35,905 bases of DNA from Candidatus Electrothrix aarhusensis. GTDB taxonomy: Bacteria > Desulfobacterota > Desulfobulbia > Desulfobulbales > Desulfobulbaceae. The notes below the pieces were generated by a model, which saw nothing but the letters and a program-made list of their open reading frames with translations, made no database searches and was not told where the DNA came from. How positions within the stretch are numbered: the first letter of the stretch is position 1; the number at the start of each line of letters is the position of its first letter. The position numbers were made by a program, and so were the translations under genes. Location of the stretch: the NCBI GenBank assembly GCA_004028505.1, contig MTKO01000091.1:1-35905 (forward strand). Direction: 5' to 3'. Shown here piece after piece: positions 18,958 through 28,699 of this stretch.

Positions 18958-20565
18958 TCATCGTAACCGTCTTCCGGCCAGCCAAATGAGAAGCAGCACC
19001 GGTATACCCATTAAAGCAGTTACAAGAAAAAACTGATGATACCCCCAGGCTGAAACCATAGTGCCAGAGTAGCCGCCGATCATCTTGGGTAGCAGAGTCA
19101 TAAGGGAGCTGAAAATGGCATATTGCACCGCCGTGAAGGAGATATTGGTTAGCCCGGCCAGAAAGGCGACAAAGGCGGTGGTGGCGATGCCGCCGCTCAG
19201 GTTGTCGGCGGAGATGACCAGGTAGAGTAGCGGAACATTATTGCCCGCATCAGCCAAGAGCATAAAGAGCAGGTTGGTGGCGCTGGAGAGTAGGGCTCCA
19301 AGGAAGAGGATTTTCATCACTCCGTAGCGGACAGTCAAAGTGCCGCCGAGAAAGCCGCCCAGCAGGGTCATAAAGAGGCCAAAGGTTTTGATCACGCTGG
19401 CAATGGTCTGTTTAGAAAAGCCCATGTCCTGGTAAAAGACATTAGCAACCACTCCCAGAATAATGTCCGAGATCCGATAGAATCCCACCAAGGCTAAGAG
19501 GAGCAGGGCTGTACGTAGGCCGTAACGACTGAAGAAATCAAGCACTGGGTTGATATAGGTTTGGCTAACCATGCTGCCGTCCACCAAGTTTCGGCGCATG
19601 AGAAAAAAGGCAGTGGTCAGGGCGCAGAGCAGGGCTATCAGCAAGCGAGCAGCTTCTGCCAGAAAGGAAACCAGCGGGCCAGGGGATTCAGGGATTGTCG
19701 TCGTCAGTCCCCGAAGCATGCTGTTGAGTAGATTTACGGTATTGCCAGTCAGGAAAAAGACCGCGATAAAAACGCCCGCTGTGCAGGCAAAGAGGAAGAG
19801 AAATCGAAGATAATAGCTGGCCGGGTAATCGTAATTTTTGGAATTTGCTGCCGGTTCCGGGATCAGCAGGGTGGTGGCTACTCCGACCAGCATAACGCCA
19901 GCCATACAGAGGTAACTGTACTGCCAGGCTGCGTAGCTATAGGCATCTTTACTGGTACCAAACCAGGAGGCCAAATACAGGGCCCCGGCTCCGGCGACCA
20001 GCATTCCTATCCGGTATCCGGCAATATAGGTTGAAGACAAGAGCGCTTGCATATCTTCTTCTGCGCATTCGATGCGGTAGGCATCAATGACAATGTCTTG
20101 GGTGGCGGAAGAGAAGCCCAGCATAACGGCTGCCAGGGCCATAGTGACAAGGTTTTGTTGTCCACTGGCAGGATCGGTCAGGGCCATAAAACAAATTGCG
20201 GTGATCACAGCAATCTGGGCCAGCAGCAGCCAGCCCCTTCTTCTTCCCAGCTTTCTGGTGAGAAAGGGCAAGGGCAGCGTATCAACCAATGGTGCCCAGA
20301 CGAATTTAAAGGAATAGCCCAAGGCAGCCCAGCTGAAAAAGGTAACTGCGGAACGACTGACCCCGGCCTCCCGTAACCAGAGAGAGAGACTGGAGAAAAT
20401 TAGCAGGATAGGAATCCCAGCAGAAAACCCGAAAAAAAACATGGTCACCACCCTGGGGTGGGTCCACGCCCGCATGGCCTTTCTCCAGCCTTCGGATGTG
20501 TCTTCTGCTAAAGGGACGGGGGCGCTCTCTTGTTGATCCCTCAGTTTGTCCGTTCGTTTGTCCAT
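18958..20565 (-). CDS. MFS transporter, AmpG-like muropeptide permease family
   Basis: A 535-residue polytopic inner-membrane protein with about 12-14 hydrophobic helices. The motifs FFFGFSAGIPILL, WAALGYSFKFVWAPLVD, LGRRRGWLL, FSSATQDIVIDAYRIE and SSTYIAGYRIGML are diagnostic of the AmpG/PAT family of the major facilitator superfamily. AmpG imports anhydro-muropeptides for cell-wall recycling and influences beta-lactamase induction in enterobacteria. No AmpC or AmpR is nearby, so recycling is the safer guess. The ATG lacks a clear ribosome site and the first about 30 residues are polar, so a later start is possible. It follows the deaminase gene by 37 bp on the same strand. Confidence 0.85.
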   Translation of the reverse strand: MDKRTDKLRDQQESAPVPLAEDTSEGWRKAMRAWTHPRVVTMFFFGFSAGIPILLIFSSLSLWLREAGVSRSAVTFFSWAALGYSFKFVWAPLVDTLPLPFLTRKLGRRRGWLLLAQIAVITAICFMALTDPASGQQNLVTMALAAVMLGFSSATQDIVIDAYRIECAEEDMQALLSSTYIAGYRIGMLVAGAGALYLASWFGTSKDAYSYAAWQYSYLCMAGVMLVGVATTLLIPEPAANSKNYDYPASYYLRFLFLFACTAGVFIAVFFLTGNTVNLLNSMLRGLTTTIPESPGPLVSFLAEAARLLIALLCALTTAFFLMRRNLVDGSMVSQTYINPVLDFFSRYGLRTALLLLALVGFYRISDIILGVVANVFYQDMGFSKQTIASVIKTFGLFMTLLGGFLGGTLTVRYGVMKILFLGALLSSATNLLFMLLADAGNNVPLLYLVISADNLSGGIATTAFVAFLAGLTNISFTAVQYAIFSSLMTLLPKMIGGYSGTMVSAWGYHQFFLVTALMGIPVLLLIWLAGRRLR

Positions 20566-20602
20566 CAGCTTGTCCGTTGTTCGTGTTAAAGAGGTCGGTA
20601 CA

Positions 20603-21166
20603 TTATATGATGTTATACACAGTGCTGTCGTTTAGGCGGCATCGGTACTTTTGTATTTGCACGAGGGTGTACTCGGCAAGCAGGCTATCTTGGTGATAGG
20701 AGTATCGTTCAAAAAAACGGGCAAACAGACTCAGGCTCTCCTTGCGGAGCACATCAGGGACCAACTCCACCTGCATGTCTTGATAGAGGGGCGTAAGCTG
20801 TTGCAGCGGCAGGCCAGTTCCGCCGCCCATTACATCCTCATAGGCCCAGACAAAACGACGAACCCCGGAAAGGAGCAGGGTGCTGTAGCACATCAGGCAG
20901 GGCTCCATTGTGGAGTAGACTGTAATGTCCCGACAGTCAATGGCAGGATACTCAGCAAGCAGGGTGCGCAGGGCTACCATCTCAGCATGGTTGATCTCAT
21001 TGGTACAGGCTCCTTCGCTGTTCTGGCGACGGTCTCTCCCTATGATCTTGCTACCCTGCACTAATACGCAGCCTACCGGGAATTCCCCGGCGTCCAGTGC
21101 CTGAAGGGCTTCGATCAAGGCCTGCCGCATAAATTTTTCATCCTCTAGTAATACTGTCTTTTGCAT
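20603..21166 (-). CDS. TadA-like zinc-dependent nucleoside/tRNA adenosine deaminase family protein
   Basis: A 187-residue cytidine-deaminase-fold protein. The zinc and catalytic motif HAE is at residues 60-62, and the second zinc motif TMEPCLMC gives cysteines 90 and 93. FPVGCVLV and the HAE-PCxxC spacing fit the TadA/guanine-deaminase family, which includes the enzyme making inosine at the tRNA wobble position. The C-terminal 60 residues are less typical than in housekeeping TadA, so this may be a paralogous deaminase with a small-molecule substrate. AGGA precedes the ATG by seven bases. The AmpG-like gene lies 37 bp downstream. Confidence 0.8.
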   Translation of the reverse strand: MQKTVLLEDEKFMRQALIEALQALDAGEFPVGCVLVQGSKIIGRDRRQNSEGACTNEINHAEMVALRTLLAEYPAIDCRDITVYSTMEPCLMCYSTLLLSGVRRFVWAYEDVMGGGTGLPLQQLTPLYQDMQVELVPDVLRKESLSLFARFFERYSYHQDSLLAEYTLVQIQKYRCRLNDSTVYNII

Positions 21167-21188
21167 AGTCGATCCTGTTGATGCTACG

Positions 21189-21206
21189 ACCCCTCTTCGG
21201 AGGGGT
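21189..21206 (-). terminator. Hairpin downstream of the zinc-ribbon gene
   Basis: A perfect 7-bp stem ACCCCTC/GAGGGGT with a TTCG tetraloop lies between the zinc-ribbon gene and the deaminase gene. No T run follows on the minus strand, so termination is uncertain; it could instead attenuate or stabilise the transcript. Confidence 0.5.
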
Positions 21207-21255
21207 GCTCTTAATGAATATATGTCTGTATTTCTAAGTGTATGTATGTTTTGTG

Positions 21256-22509
21256 TCAGAGGGCTCTGCCAAAATGGAGCACAGACTTGGCAATCACGGT
21301 TCCGCCCGGTGTTTGCACCCAGTCATGATGGCGATCCTTGAAAGGAAGAAAAATCAAGGATGAGGAAATAAACTCTGGTCGGACATGAGGAAGATATGGA
21401 TAGACTGTACGCTTGTTCGTTGCCGACTCAGCCAGAATCAGTTTCAGGGATTGCTTTGCCTCGCTTAAGGGCAGGGTAACCGGATACATATTGGGCACAA
21501 TTCGCATTTCTTTTTCCTGCTCCTCCCCTGTCAACCGCCATTGACTGACCGTTGCCTGTTTTGCGGTGCGGAGGAATATTTTTGGGCGCAACTTAAAGGC
21601 CGGGATCCAGAACTGCATGGTTTGCTTTTCCCATTCCTTGCGAGGGACCAAGGGTTGATTTGTTCGGCGGATAAAATCGGCAAAACTCTGAATTTCGACA
21701 GCAGGAAGGTTGACACTCAATCTCCAAAAAGGCAGATAGAGGGCTGTGTCAGAAGGACCGGGAAATATGGAACAGGGGGTGTGGGAAAGTCCATTTTTGT
21801 CGATCCTCCAGGCTGTATCGCAGTTTGAACAGGTTAATACCAGGCAATCACCTTCTCCGTCCAGATTCCAGCCGCAACGAGGACAGAGGGTGGCGAGAAA
21901 TTTCATCTGCCAGTTGGGCTGGAATGGAGTGCTTTTTGAGGCCTGAACAGCTGATGCATCGACGTGGGCCAGTGGTTCACCTAAGACGGCATCAAAGAGC
22001 CCGTCCTCGCGGGGCAGGAGGGGCAGGTAAATACAACTGAGCGTTTCACCAATATAGGCACGGTGGTACAGGGATTCGCCCCCCTTTTCGGATAAGGACT
22101 GAATCCGGGCTGCTTTTTCCAGAACCTTTTGAATATTTACTGCTAGGGGGAGAAAACGACCTTTTGTCTCGTTATGAATGCGAACCAGCTTCATCGCCTG
22201 GGGACGAAGTCCGAGTGAGGGAGGAAGGCCTAGTTGAGGGCAAGCATCCTGAGTGGTATCGAGCACCTTATAGGAAATGCCGGACCGGCTTACTGTAAAA
22301 ATATTTCCCTTAAAACGAAGATAGGGTGCATAGATAATCCGTTCCTGCTTTACGGGTGTGACTCTGTTTGGCAAGGCATATCGGAAAGCCCCGGAACTCT
22401 GGAGGAAGTTTTTCACCCCGCAATAAGGACAGGCCAGCAGGCGATCCTCAACCGACAGGGTGACTAAGCCTCCGCATTGGGGGCAGGGCTGTTCAACTTG
22501 AATATTCAT
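21256..22509 (-). CDS. Uncharacterised protein with two identical-geometry zinc ribbons
   Basis: A 417-residue, probably cytoplasmic protein without signal peptide. Two zinc-ribbon motifs share exactly the same spacing, CX2C-X14-CX2C: cysteines 9, 12, 27, 30 and cysteines 209, 212, 227, 230, so the second begins 200 residues after the first. The segments behind each ribbon both contain repeated YLPF/YLPL and aromatic-basic stretches ([17 protein letters not shown]), suggesting an internally duplicated two-lobed protein. I recognise no named family. The ATG overlaps the end of the histidine-kinase gene by 17 bp, so translation is probably coupled and the two proteins may belong to one process. 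Possible roles are nucleic-acid or protein binding; none is demonstrated. Confidence 0.75.
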   Translation of the reverse strand: MNIQVEQPCPQCGGLVTLSVEDRLLACPYCGVKNFLQSSGAFRYALPNRVTPVKQERIIYAPYLRFKGNIFTVSRSGISYKVLDTTQDACPQLGLPPSLGLRPQAMKLVRIHNETKGRFLPLAVNIQKVLEKAARIQSLSEKGGESLYHRAYIGETLSCIYLPLLPREDGLFDAVLGEPLAHVDASAVQASKSTPFQPNWQMKFLATLCPRCGWNLDGEGDCLVLTCSNCDTAWRIDKNGLSHTPCSIFPGPSDTALYLPFWRLSVNLPAVEIQSFADFIRRTNQPLVPRKEWEKQTMQFWIPAFKLRPKIFLRTAKQATVSQWRLTGEEQEKEMRIVPNMYPVTLPLSEAKQSLKLILAESATNKRTVYPYLPHVRPEFISSSLIFLPFKDRHHDWVQTPGGTVIAKSVLHFGRAL

Positions 22510-25500
22510 GGAGTGCCGGAGAGCTGTGAGCTAATGCCGTTGTTTCTGACTTTTGCTTTTTTTTCGTGTTGACGGTGCTGACATGCCGAGATATCACGGT
22601 GAACATCTCTTGTTCGTTAAACGGTTTGCCGATATGCTCATTCATGCCCGCTTCCTTGCTCTTTTCTTGGTCCGTGGACAGGACATTCGCCGTAAGGGCG
22701 ATAACCGGCAGCTTTTTATACTGCGGGAGCTTGCGAATTGCCCGACAGGCTGTGTAACCATCCATAACTGGCATCTGGATATCCATCAGCACACAGTCAA
22801 AGCTGGAGGCCTGCAATATTTCCAAGGCTTCAGCTCCGTTGTTTGCCACAGTGACCAGAATACCTTTGCGCGTCAGGAGGATCTTGGCTAGCTCCTGATT
22901 GAGCGCGTTATCTTCTACAAGGAGGACGTTGATCCCCCTGAGATGATAAAATTCCTCCTGGGGATTCTTTACGGTGTTTTTTTTATTAGTTGTTCGTTGT
23001 TCTTCCGGGGAGACGACAAAGGGTAGGGTGAAATAAAAACGGGAACCTTGACCGATATCGCTTTCAAACCAGATCGTACCGCCCATCATTTCCACCAGCT
23101 TTTTACTGATGGAGAGACCGAGGCCGGTTCCGCCATATTTTCGGGTGGTGGAGGAATCTGCCTGACTGAATGATTTAAAAAGTTTGCTTTGTTGTTGGGT
23201 GTTCATGCCGATACCGGTATCAGCCACGCAGAACTCAAGCAGGACGATTTCGTTCCGTTCGCGCAGCGGTTCAACGCTTATTTTCACACTGCCTCTACTG
23301 GTGAATTTGACCGCATTATTGCCAAGATTAATCAGTATCTGTCCTAGTCGCAGCGGATCACCTTTCAGCCGCTCAGGTATTTCGGGCGAGATATCAACAT
23401 TCAGGTTGAGCCCCTTTTCTGATGCTTTTAATCCTATAATATTGTTGAAATTCTCAAAGACTCTTTCCAGGAGAAAGGTAACGGTCTCGATTTCGAGTTT
23501 TCCCGCCTCTATTTTAGAAAAGTCGAGGATATCATTGATAATGCCGAGGAGGGATTCCGCTGAGGTATAGACCTTTTCGATATAGTTTTTCTGTTCTGGA
23601 TCAAGGGCTGTTTCCAGAGCAAGACTCGACATGCCGAGAATGGCGTTCATCGGGGTACGAATTTCATGGCTCATATTGGCAAGAAATTCCGACTTGGCCT
23701 TATTGGCCGCTTCAGCCCGCTGCTGGGCTTCGGTCAGCTTCTCCCGGATGTACTCATATTCGGTAATATCTTCGAGAATACCGTTGATAGCCAACAGCTT
23801 GCCCGCTTCATTATAAACAGGATGGGAAGCAACCCGGATCGTGCGCACTTCGCCGCTCGGATGGAGAAACTGCATATCGTGCTGGATAAACTCCGTCTTG
23901 CCCTCTTTGATTCTGGAGAGATGGAAACGCCGCTGTTCCAGAGATTCTGGGAGCCAGTCGATCACCTCGCTCCAGGCAATATCGCCCTTGGTGTGTTCGG
24001 GAATGCAGCCGAACACCGAACAGATGCTGTTGCCAGCATAGGTCCATATTTCCTTCTCAGGGTCCTGGCTGAAGACAACGAACTTGTCGCCGATGTTTTC
24101 GACGAGCCTTCGATATTTCTCCTGGTTTTCCTGTAAAAGCATTTCCTTTTTTTTCTGGTCGGTAATATCGTGTACAATCTGAAGGATCGCAGGGCCGGTA
24201 TCATTTCCTGTGAATTTTGTTGAAGTGATTTCAAATATTCGTTTTGTACCGGAGGAGGGAAGAAAGCAAACCGATTTTTCCTGTGCAATAGCATCTTTAA
24301 CATATACGCAGTCCCAGGGGCTCTGCTGGTCATCTGTCAGGAATCCGCAATTTTTTCCTGTCATATCGCCGAACCAGTCAATCATCACCTGATTCATATA
24401 GCGAACCTTTTGGGTCGAATCAATGATAATTAGGCCTTCACCCACCCGGGAAAGTGAGCTAATAATGGCTGTGGATCGAGACTGAGTAATTTCGAGATTA
24501 CTATTGATCTTTTGTAGATCAGTGAGCTTCTTATTGAGCAAGGCGGTGCGCTCAAGAACCTCCCGTTCAAGAGCTGAATTGGCCTCCCACAGTCTTTGTT
24601 CAATGCGGGCCATTTTACAGGAGGCATAGCAGATGGCCAGAAACAGAAAAAAAGTAACGCTGACAACTTGTATACGGAGGGTAAAGAGAATATCAGACAG
24701 CTCCTGCTTGCTGATATGAGAGGTCACTTTCCAGGGGTAGCTACCTAGTGTATGGTGTAAAAGATGCAGCTCTTCTGAGCCCCCTGTCTGTATCCCATCC
24801 AAGGGGTGTACCGTGCTCCAGATCCATAGCCCGTCATTATTCAGCAAGGTACCTTTGTCGGTTCCTTTGATCTCCTGCCAGATTTTTGGAAAGCGACTTT
24901 CTAATTTCATATTCTTCAAATTGAACATGAATCCCCATTCTTCGGCAGTATTCGGGCTAATAAGCCAATACCCTTCACTGTTCATAACAGACACATGGTC
25001 TTTTATTTTGAAGGTGGTGGCAAGAAAATTGTCCAGCATATTTCTCGCGGCATAGTTAATGATCAGAAGGCCGCATTGTTTGCCTGCGCGATCAGCAAGC
25101 GGAGTGGCTATACGAATTGTGGGTTTAAAGGGGTGTTCCACCTGGCCGCGTTCAACATTGAGATCAAGAGGTGAAATGAAAATTTCTCCGGAAGACAATT
25201 TTAAGGTCTCGGTTACATAATAATGCCCGCGTTTATTCTGCAAGAGATCTGATGGTGTGGTCTTTGGTCTGTCAGGTGCGTAATCGACGCGTACTCGTTC
25301 CATACCTGTTTCGTCGATCCAGCGAATCTGATCGTAACACCCCTTGATTCTGGAAAAGTTGGTGAAATTTCCAGCGAGTCGTTCCAGGTTTTCTGGATCA
25401 GGATGAGTTATCTGATCAATCAGGCTGCTTTGTCCTGCAAGATAAAGAAGATCCCTAGTAATTTTTTTCAGGTTATAGGAAAGGGTGCCCACCCCTTGTC

Positions 25501-25849
25501 CTACATAAAAGGTGTCCTGATTAACGAGCTGATTTTTTGTATTTGTTTCTGCAAGGTCATTATAGAGAAAAGCCCCTATAAGTAAGAGGATGGTGAGTGG
25601 AACGATACGTTTCAGAAGTAGGGCGGTTCGCTTTTTTTGTGTTTTTTGGAGTCTTTTTTGCATTATGTTTTTTTGAGAAGCGCTTACACAGAAGAAGTGC
25701 CCTATGAGTGGTATTCTTTCCGGTTTTTCAAATAATTGACGAAATAAGACACAAGAGTATGTCATGCTTTCGTCTTTCCCGTCAATAGAATTTTCTATTT
25801 TGTTGCAAGTATTGCCTGCTTCAAGGGAGGGCGGTACATAAAAAACCAT
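22493..25849 (-). CDS. Membrane-bound hybrid sensor histidine kinase
   Basis: A 1118-residue signalling protein as drawn. Membrane helix 1 is at about 80-97, a large periplasmic dCache-like sensor at 100-385 and helix 2 at 391-409. A coiled segment and two PAS domains follow (about 455-565 and 575-700). Next come HisKA with phospho-acceptor H728 ([13 protein letters not shown]), the HATPase with N box NLGNNAVKF and G boxes ([14 protein letters not shown]), and a C-terminal receiver with D1023 ([11 protein letters not shown]) and the KPF lysine. The start is doubtful: the first ATG has no ribosome site. M29 (25765) has a weak GGGAAAG, and M63 (25663) gives a conventional short cytoplasmic tail before helix 1. 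No response regulator or HPt gene is adjacent, so the output is unknown. The zinc-ribbon gene overlaps its 3' end. Confidence 0.92.
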   Translation of the reverse strand: MVFYVPPSLEAGNTCNKIENSIDGKDESMTYSCVLFRQLFEKPERIPLIGHFFCVSASQKNIMQKRLQKTQKKRTALLLKRIVPLTILLLIGAFLYNDLAETNTKNQLVNQDTFYVGQGVGTLSYNLKKITRDLLYLAGQSSLIDQITHPDPENLERLAGNFTNFSRIKGCYDQIRWIDETGMERVRVDYAPDRPKTTPSDLLQNKRGHYYVTETLKLSSGEIFISPLDLNVERGQVEHPFKPTIRIATPLADRAGKQCGLLIINYAARNMLDNFLATTFKIKDHVSVMNSEGYWLISPNTAEEWGFMFNLKNMKLESRFPKIWQEIKGTDKGTLLNNDGLWIWSTVHPLDGIQTGGSEELHLLHHTLGSYPWKVTSHISKQELSDILFTLRIQVVSVTFFLFLAICYASCKMARIEQRLWEANSALEREVLERTALLNKKLTDLQKINSNLEITQSRSTAIISSLSRVGEGLIIIDSTQKVRYMNQVMIDWFGDMTGKNCGFLTDDQQSPWDCVYVKDAIAQEKSVCFLPSSGTKRIFEITSTKFTGNDTGPAILQIVHDITDQKKKEMLLQENQEKYRRLVENIGDKFVVFSQDPEKEIWTYAGNSICSVFGCIPEHTKGDIAWSEVIDWLPESLEQRRFHLSRIKEGKTEFIQHDMQFLHPSGEVRTIRVASHPVYNEAGKLLAINGILEDITEYEYIREKLTEAQQRAEAANKAKSEFLANMSHEIRTPMNAILGMSSLALETALDPEQKNYIEKVYTSAESLLGIINDILDFSKIEAGKLEIETVTFLLERVFENFNNIIGLKASEKGLNLNVDISPEIPERLKGDPLRLGQILINLGNNAVKFTSRGSVKISVEPLRERNEIVLLEFCVADTGIGMNTQQQSKLFKSFSQADSSTTRKYGGTGLGLSISKKLVEMMGGTIWFESDIGQGSRFYFTLPFVVSPEEQRTTNKKNTVKNPQEEFYHLRGINVLLVEDNALNQELAKILLTRKGILVTVANNGAEALEILQASSFDCVLMDIQMPVMDGYTACRAIRKLPQYKKLPVIALTANVLSTDQEKSKEAGMNEHIGKPFNEQEMFTVISRHVSTVNTKKKQKSETTALAHSSPALHEYSS

Positions 25850-26214
25850 GCGAAAAAAAATGGAGTGGTTGCCTGTTTTTCGAGGATATTTTCATGATGG
25901 GTATCCATAAAACGAGATCGCATGATGCAACGGCTCATAGGAAATAAAGCAGGGAAACAAAGCAGAAAATAGGGTGATCTATGAAGACTTGGTGCTACAT
26001 CTGATTGCATAATAATGAAAAATACCGTACCGTAAAAAAAAATTGGGCAACACTGGGGGATACCTCCTTGGTGGGAGTGTTTTTTTAGTGGTTTGATTTG
26101 AGGAGTAAATCTTTGCGGCCCCCCTGAGAAGGGATGATCAATACGGAATGCCTTTCTTGTGCAGAATTGTGCAGAAGGTACTCGATAAATGAATAATTTT
26201 TAATCTATATAATT
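25850..26214. other. Divergent region between the histidine kinase and asnB, with a hairpin
   Basis: In this gap AACACT (26049-26054) pairs with AGTGTT (26076-26081) and is followed by seven T, giving a weak terminator-like structure on the plus strand ahead of asnB. A GGGGG-ATA-CCTCC inner hairpin is an alternative fold, so attenuation of asnB is conceivable but unproven. A tandem TTGTGCAGAA repeat lies near 26158-26178. No promoter could be called confidently. Confidence 0.45.
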
Positions 26215-28080
26215 ATGTGCGGTATAAGCGGGTTTAATTGGAACGACGAAGGCCTGATTCGGGCAATGACCGATACTCTGGAGCACCGAGGTCCAGATCA
26301 GCAAGGCCATTTCTGCTCTGATGAAATGTCTTTGGGCTTCCGAAGGCTGTCTATTATTGATCTCAGCGACAACGGGCGGCAGCCCATGTTCAATGAGGAC
26401 AAGACCATCGCTTTGGTCTTTAATGGTGAGATTTATAACTTTCAGGAGCTGCGCAAGGAGCTGAAGGATAAGGGACATGTCTTTGGCAGCAAGTCCGACT
26501 CAGAGGTTATCATTCATGGCTATGAGGAATGGGGGACAGAGGTCATGCATCGGCTACGCGGCATGTTCGCCTTCGGGTTATATGATATGCCCCGCAAACG
26601 CCTGCTTCTTGTCCGTGACCGGATAGGTATCAAACCGCTGTATTACACCTATAAGAATGGACGCCTCCTTTTTGCTTCGGAAATTAAGGCTATCCTGGAA
26701 GATAAGCAGGTAGAACGGCGGATCAACTATCAGGCCATGTACGATTATCTCGGCTTTGAGTTCGTACCAGCGCCCCAGACCATGTTTGCCGACATCCACA
26801 AGCTGCCTGCCGGACACATGCTGGTCTTTGAAAACGGCAATATCCATCAGGAACAGTATTGGGATCTTAAATTTCATCCGGGTGAAAATAAGCTCTCTTT
26901 TGACGAAGCGGTCGAAAAAATGCGCGAACTGTTGGACCAGGCCGTGCAGAGTCATCTGGTCAGCGATGTGCCGTTGGGGGTTTTTCTTTCAGGAGGGTTG
27001 GATTCCAGCTGCCTAGTGGCACTGATGCGCAAGCACCTGAACAGCTCGTTCAAGACCTTTACCATCGGTTACGAGGATAAATCTTTTAGTGAGCTGGATT
27101 ACGCCCAGATCGTGGCTGATTATTGCCAGACCGATCATCAGGTTCTGGTGCTGGATACCCTGAAGCCGGATTATGTAGAAAAGACCCTCTGGCATCTGGA
27201 CGAGCCCATGACCGACCTCTCCACCGTGCCGCTGTATTTGCTCTGTAAGCAGGCGCGGGAGCATGTGACGGTTTGTCTTTCCGGGGAAGGGGCGGATGAG
27301 AGCTTTGCAGGTTATGACCGCTTCAAGGCCAGCCGCATGAGCACTTGGTTTAATCTGATGCCTAGGCCGCTGCGTAAGCAGGTGATCGGTCGCCTGACCT
27401 CCATGCTGCCGGATCAGCATCAAAAGAAAGGTGCGATCAATATGCTCAAACGCTTTGTTGAGGGAGCTAATCTGGATCCAGCAGGACAGCATCTGCGTTG
27501 GCAGTATTTTTTTAATAGCGTGTTGGAAAGTAATCTCCTCCAGAATGGCTTTCGTCAGAAGGTAGAGATGGACCCATTTCGTCAGCTCCGAGAGTACGCG
27601 GCTCGTTGTGATGCTGGTAAGGACAAGGTCAATCAGGAAATCTACCTGGATATGCGCTTCATGATGACCGACTCGGTACTGATGAAGGTGGACCGCATGT
27701 CTATGGCCAGCTCTTTGGAGATTCGTGTGCCCCTGCTTGACCATGTGCTGGTGGAGTTCATGGCCTCCCTGCCCGGCGATTGGAAGCTCAAGGGCATGAC
27801 CACCAAGTACATTTTCCGGGCTGCCTTGGAAGGACTACTGCCGGATAAGATCGTTAACCGGGGCAAACAGGGCTACAGCCTGCCGGTCAAGCACCTCCTG
27901 CGTGGAGATCTAAAACCGTACATGATAGAGCTGCTCAACGATTCAGCCGTGATTCGGGAAAATATGGATCCATGCTATGTCAATCGACTGATTGAGGAGC
28001 ATTGCAGCATGCAGCAGAACCATAACCATGTGCTTTGGGCCTTGATTAATATCGCCATCTGGCATAATCGATTTTTTTAG
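26215..28080 (+). CDS. asnB: Asparagine synthase (glutamine-hydrolysing)
   Basis: A 621-residue class II amidotransferase that makes asparagine from aspartate, ATP and glutamine. The start is fixed by biochemistry: Met-Cys-Gly puts the catalytic cysteine at position 2, exposed after Met removal, although the upstream sequence has no clear ribosome site. The glutaminase domain covers about 2-210 (RGPDQQG, NGEIYNF). The synthetase domain follows, with the ATP PP-loop SGGLDSS at 259-265 and the GEGADESFAGY motif. The length suits the long asnB/exosortase-type branch as well, but no exosortase genes are nearby. A small CGGC-domain gene follows after 63 bp. Confidence 0.93.
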   Translation: MCGISGFNWNDEGLIRAMTDTLEHRGPDQQGHFCSDEMSLGFRRLSIIDLSDNGRQPMFNEDKTIALVFNGEIYNFQELRKELKDKGHVFGSKSDSEVIIHGYEEWGTEVMHRLRGMFAFGLYDMPRKRLLLVRDRIGIKPLYYTYKNGRLLFASEIKAILEDKQVERRINYQAMYDYLGFEFVPAPQTMFADIHKLPAGHMLVFENGNIHQEQYWDLKFHPGENKLSFDEAVEKMRELLDQAVQSHLVSDVPLGVFLSGGLDSSCLVALMRKHLNSSFKTFTIGYEDKSFSELDYAQIVADYCQTDHQVLVLDTLKPDYVEKTLWHLDEPMTDLSTVPLYLLCKQAREHVTVCLSGEGADESFAGYDRFKASRMSTWFNLMPRPLRKQVIGRLTSMLPDQHQKKGAINMLKRFVEGANLDPAGQHLRWQYFFNSVLESNLLQNGFRQKVEMDPFRQLREYAARCDAGKDKVNQEIYLDMRFMMTDSVLMKVDRMSMASSLEIRVPLLDHVLVEFMASLPGDWKLKGMTTKYIFRAALEGLLPDKIVNRGKQGYSLPVKHLLRGDLKPYMIELLNDSAVIRENMDPCYVNRLIEEHCSMQQNHNHVLWALINIAIWHNRFF

Positions 28081-28143
28081 CCGGTAGGCCGGAAAGGATA
28101 GAATCAAGCAAAGAAGAGTATCTACAAACAACAGGAGAGGCAT

Positions 28144-28476
28144 GTGAAAAAAGTTGGCATTATCCGCTGTCAGCAAACAGAGGACATCTGTCCGGGAACC
28201 ACGGATTTTCTTATCGCGCCAATGGGTGAGTTGGGCTTTGAGCCCCTTGGTCCGGCAGAGATTGTCGGTTTTGTTAGTTGCGGTGGCTGTCCAGGCAAGC
28301 GGGCCGTGGCGCGGGCCAAAGTCATGGTTGACCGGGGCGCTGAAGCTATTGCCTTTGCCTCCTGCATCAGTGATGGCAAGCCACTGGGTATGGCCTGTCC
28401 GCATTATGAATTGATAAAGGCGGCGGTTGTTAAAAAACTAGGGCCGGAAATTCTTATTCTCGACTACACACACTGA
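28144..28476 (+). CDS. CGGC-domain protein, putative metal-binding
   Basis: A 110-residue cytoplasmic protein matching the small CGGC family, defined by the CGGC motif (residues 46-49, FVSCGGCPGKR) and further conserved cysteines (IRCQQTEDICPG near the N-terminus, FASCI and MACPHYE later). The biochemical role of the family is unknown; the cysteines suggest metal or iron-sulfur binding. The start is GTG, preceded by AGGAGAGG at ideal distance; an out-of-frame ATG overlaps it. It probably shares a transcript with asnB, 63 bp upstream. Confidence 0.85.
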   Translation: MKKVGIIRCQQTEDICPGTTDFLIAPMGELGFEPLGPAEIVGFVSCGGCPGKRAVARAKVMVDRGAEAIAFASCISDGKPLGMACPHYELIKAAVVKKLGPEILILDYTH

Positions 28477-28482
28477 ATGAAT

Positions 28483-28697
28483 CTTTGGAGGGTGAGCAAA
28501 CGACTGAGGAGGCTTTTGACGTGGTATGACGAGCGGGGATCGACCTTCTGGCAAGATGGGCTTGTGTCTCTTGCCCACCCTGCTCTGAATGAAACCTTGT
28601 AGGGTGGGCAATATTTCGATTCACCCAACCCTGTTTTTATAAAAAATTGCCGTTTTACCAGCGTGGTTCACATTATTGTTCGTTGCCCACTCTACGT
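28483..28697. repeat. MITE-like element built from GGGTGGGCA inverted repeats
   Basis: The gap between the CGGC gene and purC contains four related blocks: TTGGAGGGTGAGCAAACG (28485-28502), TTGCCCACCCT (28571-28581), AGGGTGGGCAA (28601-28611) and CGTTGCCCACTCTACG (28681-28696). The middle two form a perfect 11-bp stem with a 19-nt loop. The outer two are imperfect terminal inverted repeats. Such GGGTGGGCA palindromes are a common form of small non-autonomous mobile repeat. No transposase is present. Confidence 0.65.
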
Positions 28698-28699
28698 TC

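Noticed and set aside
22493..25849. Two-component system with an adjacent response regulator
   Set aside because: The only receiver domain is the one fused to the kinase; the neighbouring zinc-ribbon protein has no receiver or recognised output domain.
27013..27744. 243-codon frame antisense to asnB
   Set aside because: Shadow frame; the plus-strand AsnB motifs are unambiguous.
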